This document shows positions 18,766 through 28,358 of a stretch of 64,000 bases of DNA, in pieces. The stretch comes from VXYL01 sp963666465 (GTDB taxonomy: Bacteria > Pseudomonadota > Gammaproteobacteria > Pseudomonadales > Azotimanducaceae): NCBI GenBank assembly GCA_963666465.1, contig OY762824.1, forward strand, positions 992,001 through 1,056,000, given 5' to 3'. The position numbers were made by a program, and so were the translations under genes. The notes beneath the pieces were generated by a model that saw only the letters and a program-made list of their open reading frames with translations, was not told the DNA's origin and did not search any database. How positions within the stretch are numbered: the stretch's first letter is position 1; each line of letters begins with the position of its first letter.

Positions 18766-18943
18766 GGTCAGATCACGGTCAGCGGAAGGTGCGCCGGGCG
18801 AACAGGCTCCGCCCTCGCCTCAGACGATGCGTAGACGCTAGCAGTTCGCCACCGCAGATGTCAACTCGGGCTCATAACGCTCCAGAGGCTCTGCCGCGCT
18901 GGCCGCGACTTGCCTGGCACACGACTTCGGAATGTCCGCACCC

Positions 18944-19873
18944 CTACTTGCGACCCGCTTGCTGGAGCGCGTATGCAAGAGCAGCGTACGCGGTTACGCC
19001 CGCAGCGAAGTCTCTGCCGGTGTCAAGAAGGTGCTTGAGCGCCTCTCTGCAATCCGTCTCATAGTCGCTCCGGTCTTCGTGCTCGTAGTGGTCTCGGTCG
19101 GTGAACTCGTAGCAACGCGAGAGCGCGTCTTCGAAGAAGGCGTCGCGCCACCGCTCCACCTGCCCAGCCCCGAGCGTAAGGATGATGGACGACACGGTAG
19201 AAGCAACCACTCGGCCGGTGACCGGTGCCCTTAGCCTCGCCAACTCTTCGTCGTCTGCAATGCCTTCGACGTACCACGCGATGCCTGCGAGATCCGTCGC
19301 GAATTCCAGACCCCAACCCCTGGCGCTGGGTTCGGCCGTCAATGTCTCCCGCGTGATCCCGACTCGGCCAGCGGGCGCCGGGAACCAGACCGTTCCAGCC
19401 TCGTCGACAACGCTCTTGTCCCGCTCATACAAGCCAATGGCGTCTTCCCGCTGCCACGCTGTTTCCAGACTTGCGTCGGCGTCTTCGATCACTTCCTCGA
19501 ATAGCGCTTCAATGAGCCCTTGTGCGGTCTTCCCGTCCTCAGCGGTTTCCAGGCGCTCGTCGCCGGAGAACATGGCCAGCAAGGGGTCGCCGCTGCCCAA
19601 GACGACCGAAGCTTGATTGACAATGTCGAGTATCGCCGCCGTCGTCCGTCTAGCGGTGCTCGCGGACGCGGTGATGCGACTGTGGACATCCACGTCGCCA
19701 ATCTCTTCCCCAATCGCCCGCAGCAACTCGTCCTCGTACTCTGCGTTCGCCAGCGCGTCTGCGGCGCCAAGGGCGCTGTCCCCCGTCCAACCATGGTTCT
19801 CGAATTCCCCGAGTTCGTTTTCCACGGTACCCATCAGAGCTTCCGTGCACCGCGCGATCACTTCAACCGTCAT
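18944..19873 (-). CDS. Unknown acidic protein in repeat-flanked cassette
   Basis: A 309-residue, strongly acidic protein (many Glu/Asp; few Lys) without a recognised domain. It is mostly predicted helical: repeated acidic helices in the first 150 residues, a central segment with GTVWFPAPAGRVGITRETLT, and a C-terminal helix bundle ending VTAYAALAYALQQAGRK. No signal peptide, transmembrane span or nuclease-like motif is visible. The ATG at 19873 has a G-run about nine bases upstream. It lies in the same direction as the 369-residue gene, with a gap of about 370 bases. Function unknown. Confidence 0.6.
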   Translation of the reverse strand: MTVEVIARCTEALMGTVENELGEFENHGWTGDSALGAADALANAEYEDELLRAIGEEIGDVDVHSRITASASTARRTTAAILDIVNQASVVLGSGDPLLAMFSGDERLETAEDGKTAQGLIEALFEEVIEDADASLETAWQREDAIGLYERDKSVVDEAGTVWFPAPAGRVGITRETLTAEPSARGWGLEFATDLAGIAWYVEGIADDEELARLRAPVTGRVVASTVSSIILTLGAGQVERWRDAFFEDALSRCYEFTDRDHYEHEDRSDYETDCREALKHLLDTGRDFAAGVTAYAALAYALQQAGRK

Positions 19874-20066
19874 CGGGCTTCACCCCCCTGGAAGGACCGC
19901 GCCAGGGCCGAACGCCAGTCGTCGCACCAGCCTCGCCACCTACGCCCCTGCCGCGCCTGGGTGCCAAGACCGTCGATGCGGCGACCAGTGCCGAGGTCAT
20001 GGCCACGGGTGACCCGGTGGAGGCCCCTCGCCTTTGCACACCCCATCCCGGCATTCCACGAGCCTC

Positions 20067-20099
20067 GGCCCAACAACGGCCCAACAACGGCCCAACAAC
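20067..20099. repeat. Three tandem copies of an 11-bp unit
   Basis: GGCCCAACAAC repeated three times without change in a gene-free stretch upstream of the 309-residue gene. It could be a small set of iterons or simple slippage. Confidence 0.75.
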
Positions 20100-20377
20100 C
20101 GCTGTCAATAATGCCACACAGCGCGCCGGCACCGAAGCCGGCCGACGCCCGACCGACATCGATCCGGCGCTCGGCGCGGAATCATTCGAAGATGGCGCAC
20201 GCGCTTGGTTGTCCAGCGAGGTCAAGGCTGATCAGCGCCGCCGCCAGCCTGGGACTCACCGCAATCGAGTTGCTTTTGCGTGGCTGCCTGCTGGCTAGAC
20301 CATCGACCAGACGAAGTAGCGATCGTAAGGACACCGCCCCGCTGGCCTGCCGCCCCGCGGCACCACCGTCGCCGAGC

Positions 20378-20600
20378 CGACGGCATGGCGCGCGCCCCCG
20401 CTATTATGTGAGGGTGCTCCGCACCGCCCGACATAGCGGGGGCGCGCACTTCCGGCGTTCGCGCAGTTTCCGGCCGCACCACCTCCCAGGCGTTGCCAAA
20501 CGCCGCCGTCTTCCCCGATAATCCGCCCCACTGCCAAGTCCGCTCCACCGCGAGCGGCAACGTGGGACCGACCGGTCCTAGTTTCACCAGAGAAGCGGCG
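20378..20600. repeat. Island repeat, copy 2 (223 bp)
   Basis: The second copy of the element at 16634-16832. The palindrome is stronger here: CCCCCGCTA and TAGCGGGGG form the outer stem. The middle section differs in sequence and length, while both ends are well kept (CCGACGGCATGGCG and GACCGGTCCTAG...AGAGAAGCGGCG). Confidence 0.65.
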
Positions 20601-21311
20601 CACCGACGCCTGAACCGGGGCACCCGTACGCGGCTCCGGCGCGTGAAGACGCGGCAAGTGCATGTGACACGAAGCGTACCGGGGGCGACGGCGGCCTCCG
20701 GCGCGGCGACATCCGCGCAGCGCGCGAACCGGGGACACCCGGCCAGCGCAACGCCGACTGGCCCTACCTGATTCCCCGCCGGCCACGGGGACGTGCCGAC
20801 CGACGGCAAGCCACCACGGGGCGACCGCACGGCTCCCGGCCCGCAAGGGCAACGCAGCGATCCTGCGACAGTGCGGCAGGAGGCCGACCACGCCTCCCGC
20901 AGGTACCGAGCCCGCGAAGTCGAGCCGGGCGGTCCCGGCGACACACCGTTCGGGCCACAGGCCCGTAGCAGCAAGCAACCCGATGCGATCCATCGGCGCT
21001 TCCAGGCGTCCATGCGCGAACGTGACGAAAGCGACATGGACGGGATGCGGCAGGGCATCCCGCGCGGCTCGACAGCGCGACGACCACCTGCAACGGCGAG
21101 AGCAGTCCCGACCGCGTCCGAGAGGACGGAACGGGGGCGAGCCGGGGACGGAATCCGACGAGGCAAGAGCCGAAGTCGCTTCCACTTCCCGCGGAGCTGC
21201 GAGAAGTACCAGTACGTCCGAGAGGGACGGCCTGTTCGCAGCGAAGTTCTTACGATTTGCGACACACAACTGGATTGCCAGCCGCGTCCTGCGCGCTCGG
21301 GAGGAACGCAC
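20601..21311. other. Gene-free stretch before the HTH-recombinase pair
   Basis: About 710 bases, GC-rich, with long open frames on both strands that overlap each other and show no conserved protein features. It probably holds the promoter of the HTH-recombinase pair. Confidence 0.45.
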
Positions 21312-21719
21312 ATGGGACAGCGCCGGTCGAAGCTCGACCGCCACGGACACGAACTGCTCGCCCTGCGGCGGGCCGGGGCGACCGTTGCCCAGCTGACCCG
21401 CTGGCTGCGCGAGGAGCGGGATCTCGCCGTGGCCGCCACCACCGTCGCCCGGTGGCTCGACCGCGCGCCCCGTGCCGGCATCGACGACGCGGCGGACGGC
21501 ATCGACGCCGAGGGCATTGCCGGGATCCTTGCCGAGCGTTCCCGGGCCGAGCGGTTCCCCAGGTACGCGCCGTCGGTCCTCGATCGGTTCGCGCACGAGA
21601 TCCTCCGCCTTCGCGCCGCCGGCGCCGGCATCGGCGAGTGCCACCGCGTCCTCCGCGACGAACACGGCTTGCACGTCGCCCGCTCCACCGTCTCCCGCTG
21701 GCTGCGCCGGCATGGCTAG
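21312..21719 (+). CDS. Tandem helix-turn-helix DNA-binding protein
   Basis: A 135-residue protein that starts at 21312 behind GGGAGG (eight bases), well inside a longer open frame whose upstream part is not protein-like. Two halves repeat the same pattern: LDRHGHELLALRRAGATVAQ...AATTVARWL (residues 8-50) and LDRFAHEILRLRAAGAGIGE...VARSTVSRWLRRH (about 92-134). Each is a helix-turn-helix of the kind seen in small partners of plasmid and island recombinases. It overlaps the following recombinase by eight bases (ATGGCTAG), so the two are co-translated. Likely an accessory DNA-binding or excision factor. Confidence 0.78.
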   Translation: MGQRRSKLDRHGHELLALRRAGATVAQLTRWLREERDLAVAATTVARWLDRAPRAGIDDAADGIDAEGIAGILAERSRAERFPRYAPSVLDRFAHEILRLRAAGAGIGECHRVLRDEHGLHVARSTVSRWLRRHG

Positions 21720-22568
21720 GTTCAAGCGGCCCCGCCGCGGCCAGGACCAGCCGCGCCATCGGTTCCGCTCGAAGCCCGGCGATCCGCGCAAGCAGGCCGC
21801 CAGCGTCATGCGCCGCCTGCAGGGATCCCGCATCCGGTCCGTCGGCACCGTCAGGAGCTACCAGGAGCGCCTGGCGCAGGTCGCCGCGCGCCTCGACACG
21901 CCGCTGGAGAAGCTCACCCCCGCCGCCGCCGTCGCCTACCTCGAGCGCCGCGCGACGGAGGTGGGCCAGAAGACGCTCGACATGGAGCGCCAGGCGATCC
22001 AAGCCATGATGCGCCACGTCACCATGCAGCTGCCGCCCGGGAGCACGCTGCGCGTCGTAAAGGCGGTCCGGGCCCGGACCCTCGAACCACGCGCCTACTC
22101 GCCGTCCCAAGTCCGCCTGGTCGCCGCCCGGCAGGCCGAGCGCAACGCGCTGGCCACCGAGATCGTGCACGCCAGCGGCATCCGCGCCCACGAGCTGCTG
22201 ACCCTCGCCCGGCCGAGCGAGCAGCCGCCCCACGACCGCCGGGCTCAGTCGCGCCTCACCGGCACCGCGGCCGAGGGCATGAAGTTCGCCGGCAGGGACG
22301 GCGTGGTCTACACCGTCGCGGGGAAGGGCGGCCTCGTCCGTGAGGTTCTGCTGCCGCACCGCCTCGCCGAGCCTTCAGCGCCTCCTTCTCGCGCGCCAGC
22401 CGGGTCGTGTTCGGCAAGAGCCGCGGCGCCCATGGACTTCGCCACGCGTTCGCCCAGCAGCGCATGCGCGAGCTGGTCCGGCACACCGAGCACCGCCTGG
22501 CGCTCGCCATCGTCTCCGAGGAGATGGGTCACCTGCGCGCGGACGTCACCCGAACCTACTTGAGGTAG
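21712..22568 (+). pseudogene. Tyrosine recombinase, internal deletion and frameshift
   Basis: A site-specific integrase with an N-terminal SAM-like domain (SVGTVRSYQERLAQVAARLD) and catalytic residues in order: Arg in ASGIRAHELL, Lys in YTVAGKGGLVREV, the HxxR box HGLRHAFAQQRM, and the His and Tyr of SEEMGHLRADVTRTYLR. After VLLPHRLAE (near 22370) the frame is lost. The remaining C-terminus is in another frame, and roughly 20-40 residues that normally lie between appear to be missing. All catalytic residues exist in the DNA but not in one open frame. It was probably the integrase of part of this island. Confidence 0.82.
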
Positions 22569-22691
22569 CCGCGTCTTGTGCGCGACGTGCAAGGGGCCTC
22601 GTACGCGTCCGCCGACGACAGCCCGGAATCCGTACGTCGTTTCCTGGGCCGCGTCCCATGCTTCGTTGCATGGCGCAGCACCTAGGTTCGC

Positions 22692-25600
22692 TCATTGAGT
22701 CAGTTCCGAGACTCGGCGACGGACGTCAGGCAGCCGATCCTCCCGTCCCTGCTCGATCCAGGCCATGATCGGTTCATCGTGGCATCCTGTCTTTTCCAAC
22801 GCCCGCGCTATCCCGACGCATCGCCACCGCAGCAGGGGCACGTCAAACTCACTGTTCCCGGTGTCTGCCTCCTCGTACCTGAGCAACGGAAGCAACGCTG
22901 CCAATCCTGCGGTCACCGGGGCCCGCAACAGGGCTTGATGTTGCTTCTGTCCTTTGTCGAAGACCCATTCCGCGACCCACAGCGCACTTGGCAGCGCGAC
23001 TGTCCGGCGCGTCTCTACGATGGCTCCGATTTCCCGCACCAGGTCATCGGGTGGTCCGTCCAGCAACCGTAGATTGGCGAAGTGCAGCCAGCACTGGAGC
23101 GCTGACGCCGCGTCGCCAACGGACTTCCGATCATCCTCCAGCAACGCTTTTCGGACCGCCTCAACAGCCCGCCCCCGCAGTTCCTTCCGAGACCTCGACA
23201 GTGCCGCCAGCAGCGGGAGCGGCGAGACATTGGACTCGGCAAGCCGCGAGCACTTCGCCACAAGTCCGTCGGCCACGCCGTCCGCAACGTCGACGTACAT
23301 CAGCAGCGTAGTGACCCCGCGTACCGCATTGTTGGCCTCTGTCCTGTACCTACCGGTGACGTCAAAGGACAGGAACCGGGAGACCGGCGTTTCCGACCAA
23401 CGCCTCAGCAACTGGAGAACCAAAACCTCATCATCGTGGGCAAGGTCAAAACCGAGCCCTTTCGAAGCCGAAAGTTCCTTCGTGTCGCCGATCGCGTGCA
23501 ACGCCTGGTCGAGCAGCGATCCGGCGTCCTCGGCCTCCGAGTCGACGCCCGCCAGCCATTTGCCACGAAACCAATCCAGCGCCGTTCCCGGCGTCGGTTG
23601 CGGCATGCAGAAGAAAACCCACGGCCTGAGCTTCTCCTCTCCCGCGGGACCGCCTTGCCCGTCGTTCCCCTGCCATATGGCCGCAGCGACCATGTCTCTT
23701 TCCTGCGGCAGCAAGCCGTCCGACATGGCAACGTGGCACAGCCGCCGCATAGCCCGCGACCGCGCCTCTTCGTCGCCCCCAAATCCCCTGACGAGGAACT
23801 GCACTGTCCGCGCCCAGTCCCCTTCGGTGTCCGCATCCCGGGGCGGCAACCGCACATCTTCGCCGTCGAGCAACTCTCCCGGGTCGACGAACAAGTAGGG
23901 GTTCGGCGAGAACCCGTCCAATCCAACGATGGGCGCGTTCAGCAAGTCGAGGACGAAGTCCGCGCGATCGTCTTCCGGCAGCGCCTCCCACGACCTCGTC
24001 AGCAAGTTGCCGATTTCCGAGCGGAGCAGCACCTCTTCGTAGAACGCCCGGGTTTCGTAGCACGCCAGTGCGCATCGCATGACCCGGCGGGCGTCCGGCG
24101 CGTTCAGCCTCAACACCAGCCTCGACAGGCATTCCATCGCGGCACCTACTCTTTCGCGCGCGGCGACCACTCCTTCCGTAGGCTGTCGACCGAAACGTCG
24201 CTCCCGGTGGTAGCTGATTGTCCGCTCGCATGCGCGCACGACCGATTCGACGACCCCCTCGGGAAGCGAGGCGACCCTCGGTCTCGACATCAACCTCTTC
24301 AATAGATCGTCGGCACCTCCTTGCGCGGTCCGCAGCATGAGACGCAGTGCCAGTTCCACCTGCCCGTTGCGGTAGAACGCCTCGCTCGCCTTTCCGAGCA
24401 TGTGCTTCGTCGGGGGCCAGCGATCCGCGAAAGACGGCAGTCCCGCCACCTCCGCGAGTCGAAGGACCCGATAGGCGGTCCGCGCACCCTGTTCCTCGGG
24501 GCTCGGAATGTCGGAGGCCACGAAACGGAGAGTACGCGTCGCATGCCTGCCCCCGAGATCAAATCCCGGACCTTTTTCCTCGGCGCTCTCCGCCCGATAC
24601 TCGATGGCACTCGACAGCGCGCCTATCTCGCTCTCCGGGTCGCAGTTGAACCGAGCCAAGTGACGTGCCCGCCGCCGATACGCGCTGGATGCGCTGCCGC
24701 CACTCCAGGACCTGCTTTCCAGCGTTTTCGCCAGGTACGACGCCCACGCTTCCCGGGAGAGGGCAGAGATCTCTCCCGAACCTTCCTTTGCCGCACCCCG
24801 CAACTGTTCGATGGACCCGCGCAGCCACGGTAGTGCGTCGTCACTGTTCTGGTCACCTTCGAACATCAGCGCAGCCTTCCGCACGCCCCAAAACGGATCC
24901 CCGACGCCGACCTCCCACTCGGAAAGCCCCTTCCGCAACGCCTCCTCATCCGTCTCGTAAAGTGCCACGAGGCACTTCTCATGGTTCAACCGGTGATTGG
25001 CTTCGACGTCGTAGAGACCCAATTCGGCGGCGACGGCAACCGCCTTTTGGAAGCCTTCCTTGTCGAACGTCAGGCGCTTTTCGGTAACTAAAGCCAACGC
25101 CACGCGCGCCGCCAGAGGCCGGTCGACCTCGTTCCGTTCGGCGTCGCCGGCGTCCGTCGCGATCTCCTCCAACACGCCTTCGGCCGCCTCCGCCAGCCTG
25201 GCGCCCATTGCTTCGAGCCTTATCTCCCGCCGCCAGACTATTTCATGGAGGGCACGCAACCGACATTCCAGTGGCTTGCCGTCGACTGCCCCCAGCAGCT
25301 CATCCTCCTTGTTCGTCTGCAAGAGGTCGCCGGTCTCCTCGTGCATCCACGGGTCGAGCAGCTCCCGACGAGTCCGTTCCGGCAACGCAAGCCAACCGGG
25401 ATAGAGTTCCCGGCTGTGCTTCCACGCCGCGACCACGTCGTCGACGTTTGCCTCTCCTGCCTCGTCGTCGCCGTCGTTAACGACTAGCGCAACGGCGCCT
25501 TTGGGAGCGTTCCATGCACTCCTGTCCACGGGTTCCAGGTGCGCGGGGACCACGGCGGGCGGCGGCAATGCCTTCGGCCACTCCTCCACGGGATACGGCT

Positions 25601-26519
25601 TCCCCGCTTCCAGCGAGGCCAGAATCCACTCCAACGCGAACTCGTGCCTACGCTGGTGTGCGCGCCAGTACACCGACTGCGGATGCCGCGCAAGATCAAT
25701 CGGCATGACGTGGCTGTTCTCAAGCTTCTGCCGCTTGGCCTCGTCAAGCTCCAGCCAGCCCGCCAGATAGACCTTGGGCGCGTATTCGCCGAGTTCCTTT
25801 CGAACCCACTTGGACCACCGCTGGAAGTTCGGGTCATCGCCCGAAAAGCCGAGTAGCAGGAAGACGGTCTCCATCATCGCCTGCCGAGCGGTGTTCACGA
25901 AGGCAGCCGATTCCTTCGGATACTTGTCGAAATCGCATCTGGTGATCACCAGCGGGAAGTTCGCGGGCAACGACCCGTGCAGTTTCACGATTCGCGGGCG
26001 CGGCACCACCGGGATATCGTTCGTCGCTCTCACCACACCGTAGCTCGGCGTTGCGACCTGCTGCGCCGTGCGCTCCAGCAACGTATCCCAGTTCGTCGTG
26101 AACACATCCCTCCACTCCAGTGCCAGGAGGCGCTTGTGGTGTTCGCCGGGTTCAACCTCGTCGTCCCGGATTCGTTCGCGGAGGAAACGGTCCAGTTCCA
26201 GCCTTCCGAACTCGTCGCAGTAGTCTTGCGCGATCGCCAGCGGGTCTGCCGGCGTCCCTCCAGGCGCGCCATTGGGGCGCAGTCGTCGGAACATCGAGCG
26301 TATGAGTTCGTCCCAGTCGGGCAGCCGGGAACGCCCGGGCAGTTTTGATTCGGCGTTCCGACTGAAGCCGCTTCCCACCATCACCGATGCACCGTTGCCC
26401 CTTCCCCAAAGCGCATCGCGCACCACGTTGATACGGATCTGATCCGCGAAGGTCCCCGCTTCCGTCGACAACGTCGTCTGCTTCGGCCCTTCTGTTGCCT
26501 CATGTTCCCACTCACCCAA
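22692..26519 (-). CDS. SIR2-domain NADase with long helical C-terminus, anti-phage candidate
   Basis: A 1,275-residue protein. The N-terminal 270 residues are a SIR2 fold: nucleotide loop VMVGSGFSRNAE (46-57), FTTNWDTLLE (140-149, with the catalytic Asn at 143), VKLHGSLP (catalytic His at 181) and LLLGFSGDDPNFQRW. The remaining 1,000 residues are a soluble helical-repeat region. This is the plan of defence-associated sirtuins (DSR1/DSR2), which destroy NAD+ when they sense phage proteins and stop the infected cell. It stands alone, with no helper gene beside it. The start is a TTG at 26519 with GAGG eight bases upstream. The frame is intact, unlike its recombinase neighbours. Function is inferred from domain plan. 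Confidence 0.85.
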   Translation of the reverse strand: MGEWEHEATEGPKQTTLSTEAGTFADQIRINVVRDALWGRGNGASVMVGSGFSRNAESKLPGRSRLPDWDELIRSMFRRLRPNGAPGGTPADPLAIAQDYCDEFGRLELDRFLRERIRDDEVEPGEHHKRLLALEWRDVFTTNWDTLLERTAQQVATPSYGVVRATNDIPVVPRPRIVKLHGSLPANFPLVITRCDFDKYPKESAAFVNTARQAMMETVFLLLGFSGDDPNFQRWSKWVRKELGEYAPKVYLAGWLELDEAKRQKLENSHVMPIDLARHPQSVYWRAHQRRHEFALEWILASLEAGKPYPVEEWPKALPPPAVVPAHLEPVDRSAWNAPKGAVALVVNDGDDEAGEANVDDVVAAWKHSRELYPGWLALPERTRRELLDPWMHEETGDLLQTNKEDELLGAVDGKPLECRLRALHEIVWRREIRLEAMGARLAEAAEGVLEEIATDAGDAERNEVDRPLAARVALALVTEKRLTFDKEGFQKAVAVAAELGLYDVEANHRLNHEKCLVALYETDEEALRKGLSEWEVGVGDPFWGVRKAALMFEGDQNSDDALPWLRGSIEQLRGAAKEGSGEISALSREAWASYLAKTLESRSWSGGSASSAYRRRARHLARFNCDPESEIGALSSAIEYRAESAEEKGPGFDLGGRHATRTLRFVASDIPSPEEQGARTAYRVLRLAEVAGLPSFADRWPPTKHMLGKASEAFYRNGQVELALRLMLRTAQGGADDLLKRLMSRPRVASLPEGVVESVVRACERTISYHRERRFGRQPTEGVVAARERVGAAMECLSRLVLRLNAPDARRVMRCALACYETRAFYEEVLLRSEIGNLLTRSWEALPEDDRADFVLDLLNAPIVGLDGFSPNPYLFVDPGELLDGEDVRLPPRDADTEGDWARTVQFLVRGFGGDEEARSRAMRRLCHVAMSDGLLPQERDMVAAAIWQGNDGQGGPAGEEKLRPWVFFCMPQPTPGTALDWFRGKWLAGVDSEAEDAGSLLDQALHAIGDTKELSASKGLGFDLAHDDEVLVLQLLRRWSETPVSRFLSFDVTGRYRTEANNAVRGVTTLLMYVDVADGVADGLVAKCSRLAESNVSPLPLLAALSRSRKELRGRAVEAVRKALLEDDRKSVGDAASALQCWLHFANLRLLDGPPDDLVREIGAIVETRRTVALPSALWVAEWVFDKGQKQHQALLRAPVTAGLAALLPLLRYEEADTGNSEFDVPLLRWRCVGIARALEKTGCHDEPIMAWIEQGREDRLPDVRRRVSELTQ

Positions 26520-26862
26520 TTGACGCGCCTCCGCCAGCCTCGACTAACGGGATCATCTTAAGGTCCCCCTTCGCCCACCGCCACGCTCCGGACGGATGGT
26601 GACTCGCCGAATCCCCCGCGAGCCACGGGACATCGAGCACTCCTCGTTGAACCTCACTCGTCGACTGCTAACCGCCACTGTCTAGGAAACCGGGTCGCAC
26701 GACGACAGATAAGGATCCATGTCACCGCCACAGAGCCGAAATGTCGGTGCCGTCCACGCGTCCGGCGCGTCGTTTCGCGCTTATGAGGGCCAGCTTGAAG
26801 GTGCTCGGCAAGAGGCCGGGTGCCACAGATGCGGACGCCGCTCCGTCCACCAGAGCACGTAG

Positions 26863-26940
26863 GAACCCGCGCACGACGCGGAACGCCCGCTCTACATCAT
26901 GGCCGAGAAGATGGGCCACTGGAGAGCAGCCTACACCTAG
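26863..26940 (+). pseudogene. Scrap of a second tyrosine recombinase
   Basis: A 25-codon remnant reading ERPLYIMAEKMGHWRAAYT, the box with the catalytic His and a Tyr near the end of tyrosine recombinases. Compare IVSEEMGHLRADVTRTYLR at the end of the broken recombinase at 21712-22568. A stop codon lies directly upstream, and the Tyr is followed at once by Thr and a stop. The rest of the gene is not found between 26520 and 27195. Confidence 0.4.
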
Positions 26941-27195
26941 GCCGAGTCCGATGGCGGCGTACCTTCCTGTGACGTGCTCGTGGTCCTAGCGCCGTCAGCG
27001 GTCTCCCGCGGATCCGGCGTCCGTCGGATACCGGCCAACCCTGACACCCGTGCTCGCCCGGTCAACCGGGGGGTTCTCCGCTGCGCTTCGACCTCGCCGG
27101 GGGCGAGGTGACCGGCCTGCGCGCGCGTGTCCGCCCTGTCCAGGCATCCGACGCATCCCGCGTCGGGAACTTCCAGCCTGAACAGGAGAACTCCC

Positions 27196-27708
27196 ATGTA
27201 CATCGAACTGCTCGTCGCGCAATGGAGCGGCAAGCTCCCGTCCGGCTTCGTCCGGCCACCCGTCCTCCGGCAGCCCCTGCCTCGGTGCGCCCAAACCCGA
27301 TGCACGAGGACCGTGTGGATCAAGCCCGACGGGACGCTTGCGAAATCGTGCCGCCCGTGCCTCGATCGCCGGGCCGCCAGTTGCCACAGGCGCCGAAGAC
27401 ACTTCGTCGAACTCGGCGGCTGCAGAAGATGCGCCTACCGCCCGAGGCTCGAAGGCGACTACCTCTGCGCGCGCTGCCGCGAGGACCGCGACGCCGAGCG
27501 GGAGCGGAGCCGTGCGGACAACCGCGACGCCGCCGCCGTTGACGAGTTCGCGGCCAGGCCCGACAGGGCGCACGACCCGAGCGACATGGACTGCGGCGTG
27601 TCGATCTGGAACGGCCGCGCAAAAGCCGGTTCCCAGCGCCGCCTACTGGTCGCCGCTGCCCGATCCGGAACCGCACGAGGAGCGCGAATGGGCCACTTCG
27701 ATCCATGA
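27196..27708 (+). CDS. Cysteine-rich zinc-ribbon-like protein
   Basis: A 170-residue protein starting at 27196 behind AGGAG (seven bases). Cys pairs occur at CAQTRC, CRPC, C, CRRC and CARC between residues about 35 and 95, a zinc-binding pattern with many Arg. The last 30 residues in this frame look wrong. The +1 frame offers a better tail (AYWSPLPDPEPHEEREWATS, stop near 27736), suggesting a one-base slip near 27615. No known family was recognised. It is probably nucleic-acid binding, as for other Cys-rich proteins in mobile islands. Confidence 0.6.
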   Translation: MYIELLVAQWSGKLPSGFVRPPVLRQPLPRCAQTRCTRTVWIKPDGTLAKSCRPCLDRRAASCHRRRRHFVELGGCRRCAYRPRLEGDYLCARCREDRDAERERSRADNRDAAAVDEFAARPDRAHDPSDMDCGVSIWNGRAKAGSQRRLLVAAARSGTARGARMGHFDP

Positions 27709-27894
27709 CAGCGGATGGAGATACAGACGCTGCTGATCGCGCCTCGCGGTCGAGGCGCGGCATTCCGGATCGTCGCGTCTCGACCGTCGCCACTTCCAGT
27801 CTCCGGCCGACCCGGCAACCGTCCCCACTCGGCTCCCTGCACGAAAACCCCGCCGGAGCCCCGTTCAGACCCCGATCCGCGCCTCTGTCACGCT

Positions 27895-28188
27895 TCACAG
27901 TGCCCTCGTTTTCAAAGGCGCAGCCGAAGTGTCGAACCAGGGCACTGTGGCGAGGTCGCAACGCCGAACATCCGCCGGGCCCCACGGTCGCATCCAGAAC
28001 GCATCGCCCTCGACAACGAACCACTCGTCGCCAGCCTCTTCGCCGCGGCGCAGTTCCCCGGTCCCCGAGCGTCCGCCGCCCCGAGGGAAGAACGCCGCCG
28101 CCTTCGCAACCGACACCGGCTCGCAACATGGCGACGCCGCCTCGTGCCGGGCACGGCGCGGCGGCGGCAGCAGCTTTTTTCTTTTCAC
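27895..28188 (-). CDS. Possible small protein, weak
   Basis: A 97-residue frame starting with GTG in a purine-rich stretch (AAAAGAAAAGTGAAAAG), downstream of the 469-residue gene on the same strand. The C-terminal half (GDEWFVVEGDAFWMRPWG, then VPWFDTSAAPL) looks more protein-like than the N-terminal half. No homologue is recognised. It may be chance; the surrounding 620 bases (27737-28358) hold nothing else. Confidence 0.25.
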   Translation of the reverse strand: MKRKKLLPPPRRARHEAASPCCEPVSVAKAAAFFPRGGGRSGTGELRRGEEAGDEWFVVEGDAFWMRPWGPADVRRCDLATVPWFDTSAAPLKTRAL

Positions 28189-28358
28189 TTTTCTTTTGCT
28201 TTGCTATGGATGGTCGCGATCCCCGAACCGCCGCGGTGCGGCAACCGCCATCTGGCAGGTGTCGTTTCCGGCACTTCCGGCCGAGCGGAAAAACGGTCTC
28301 CGCGAGACCGTCGTCCCAGGTGATCGGGGGTGTTGTCGGGCGCGCGGAACGCGCGCCG

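Noticed and set aside
16634..20600. Integron attC sites
   Set aside because: The palindromes lack the GTTRRRY/RYYYAAC core sites, and no integron integrase is seen; the pair is better described as a dispersed repeat.
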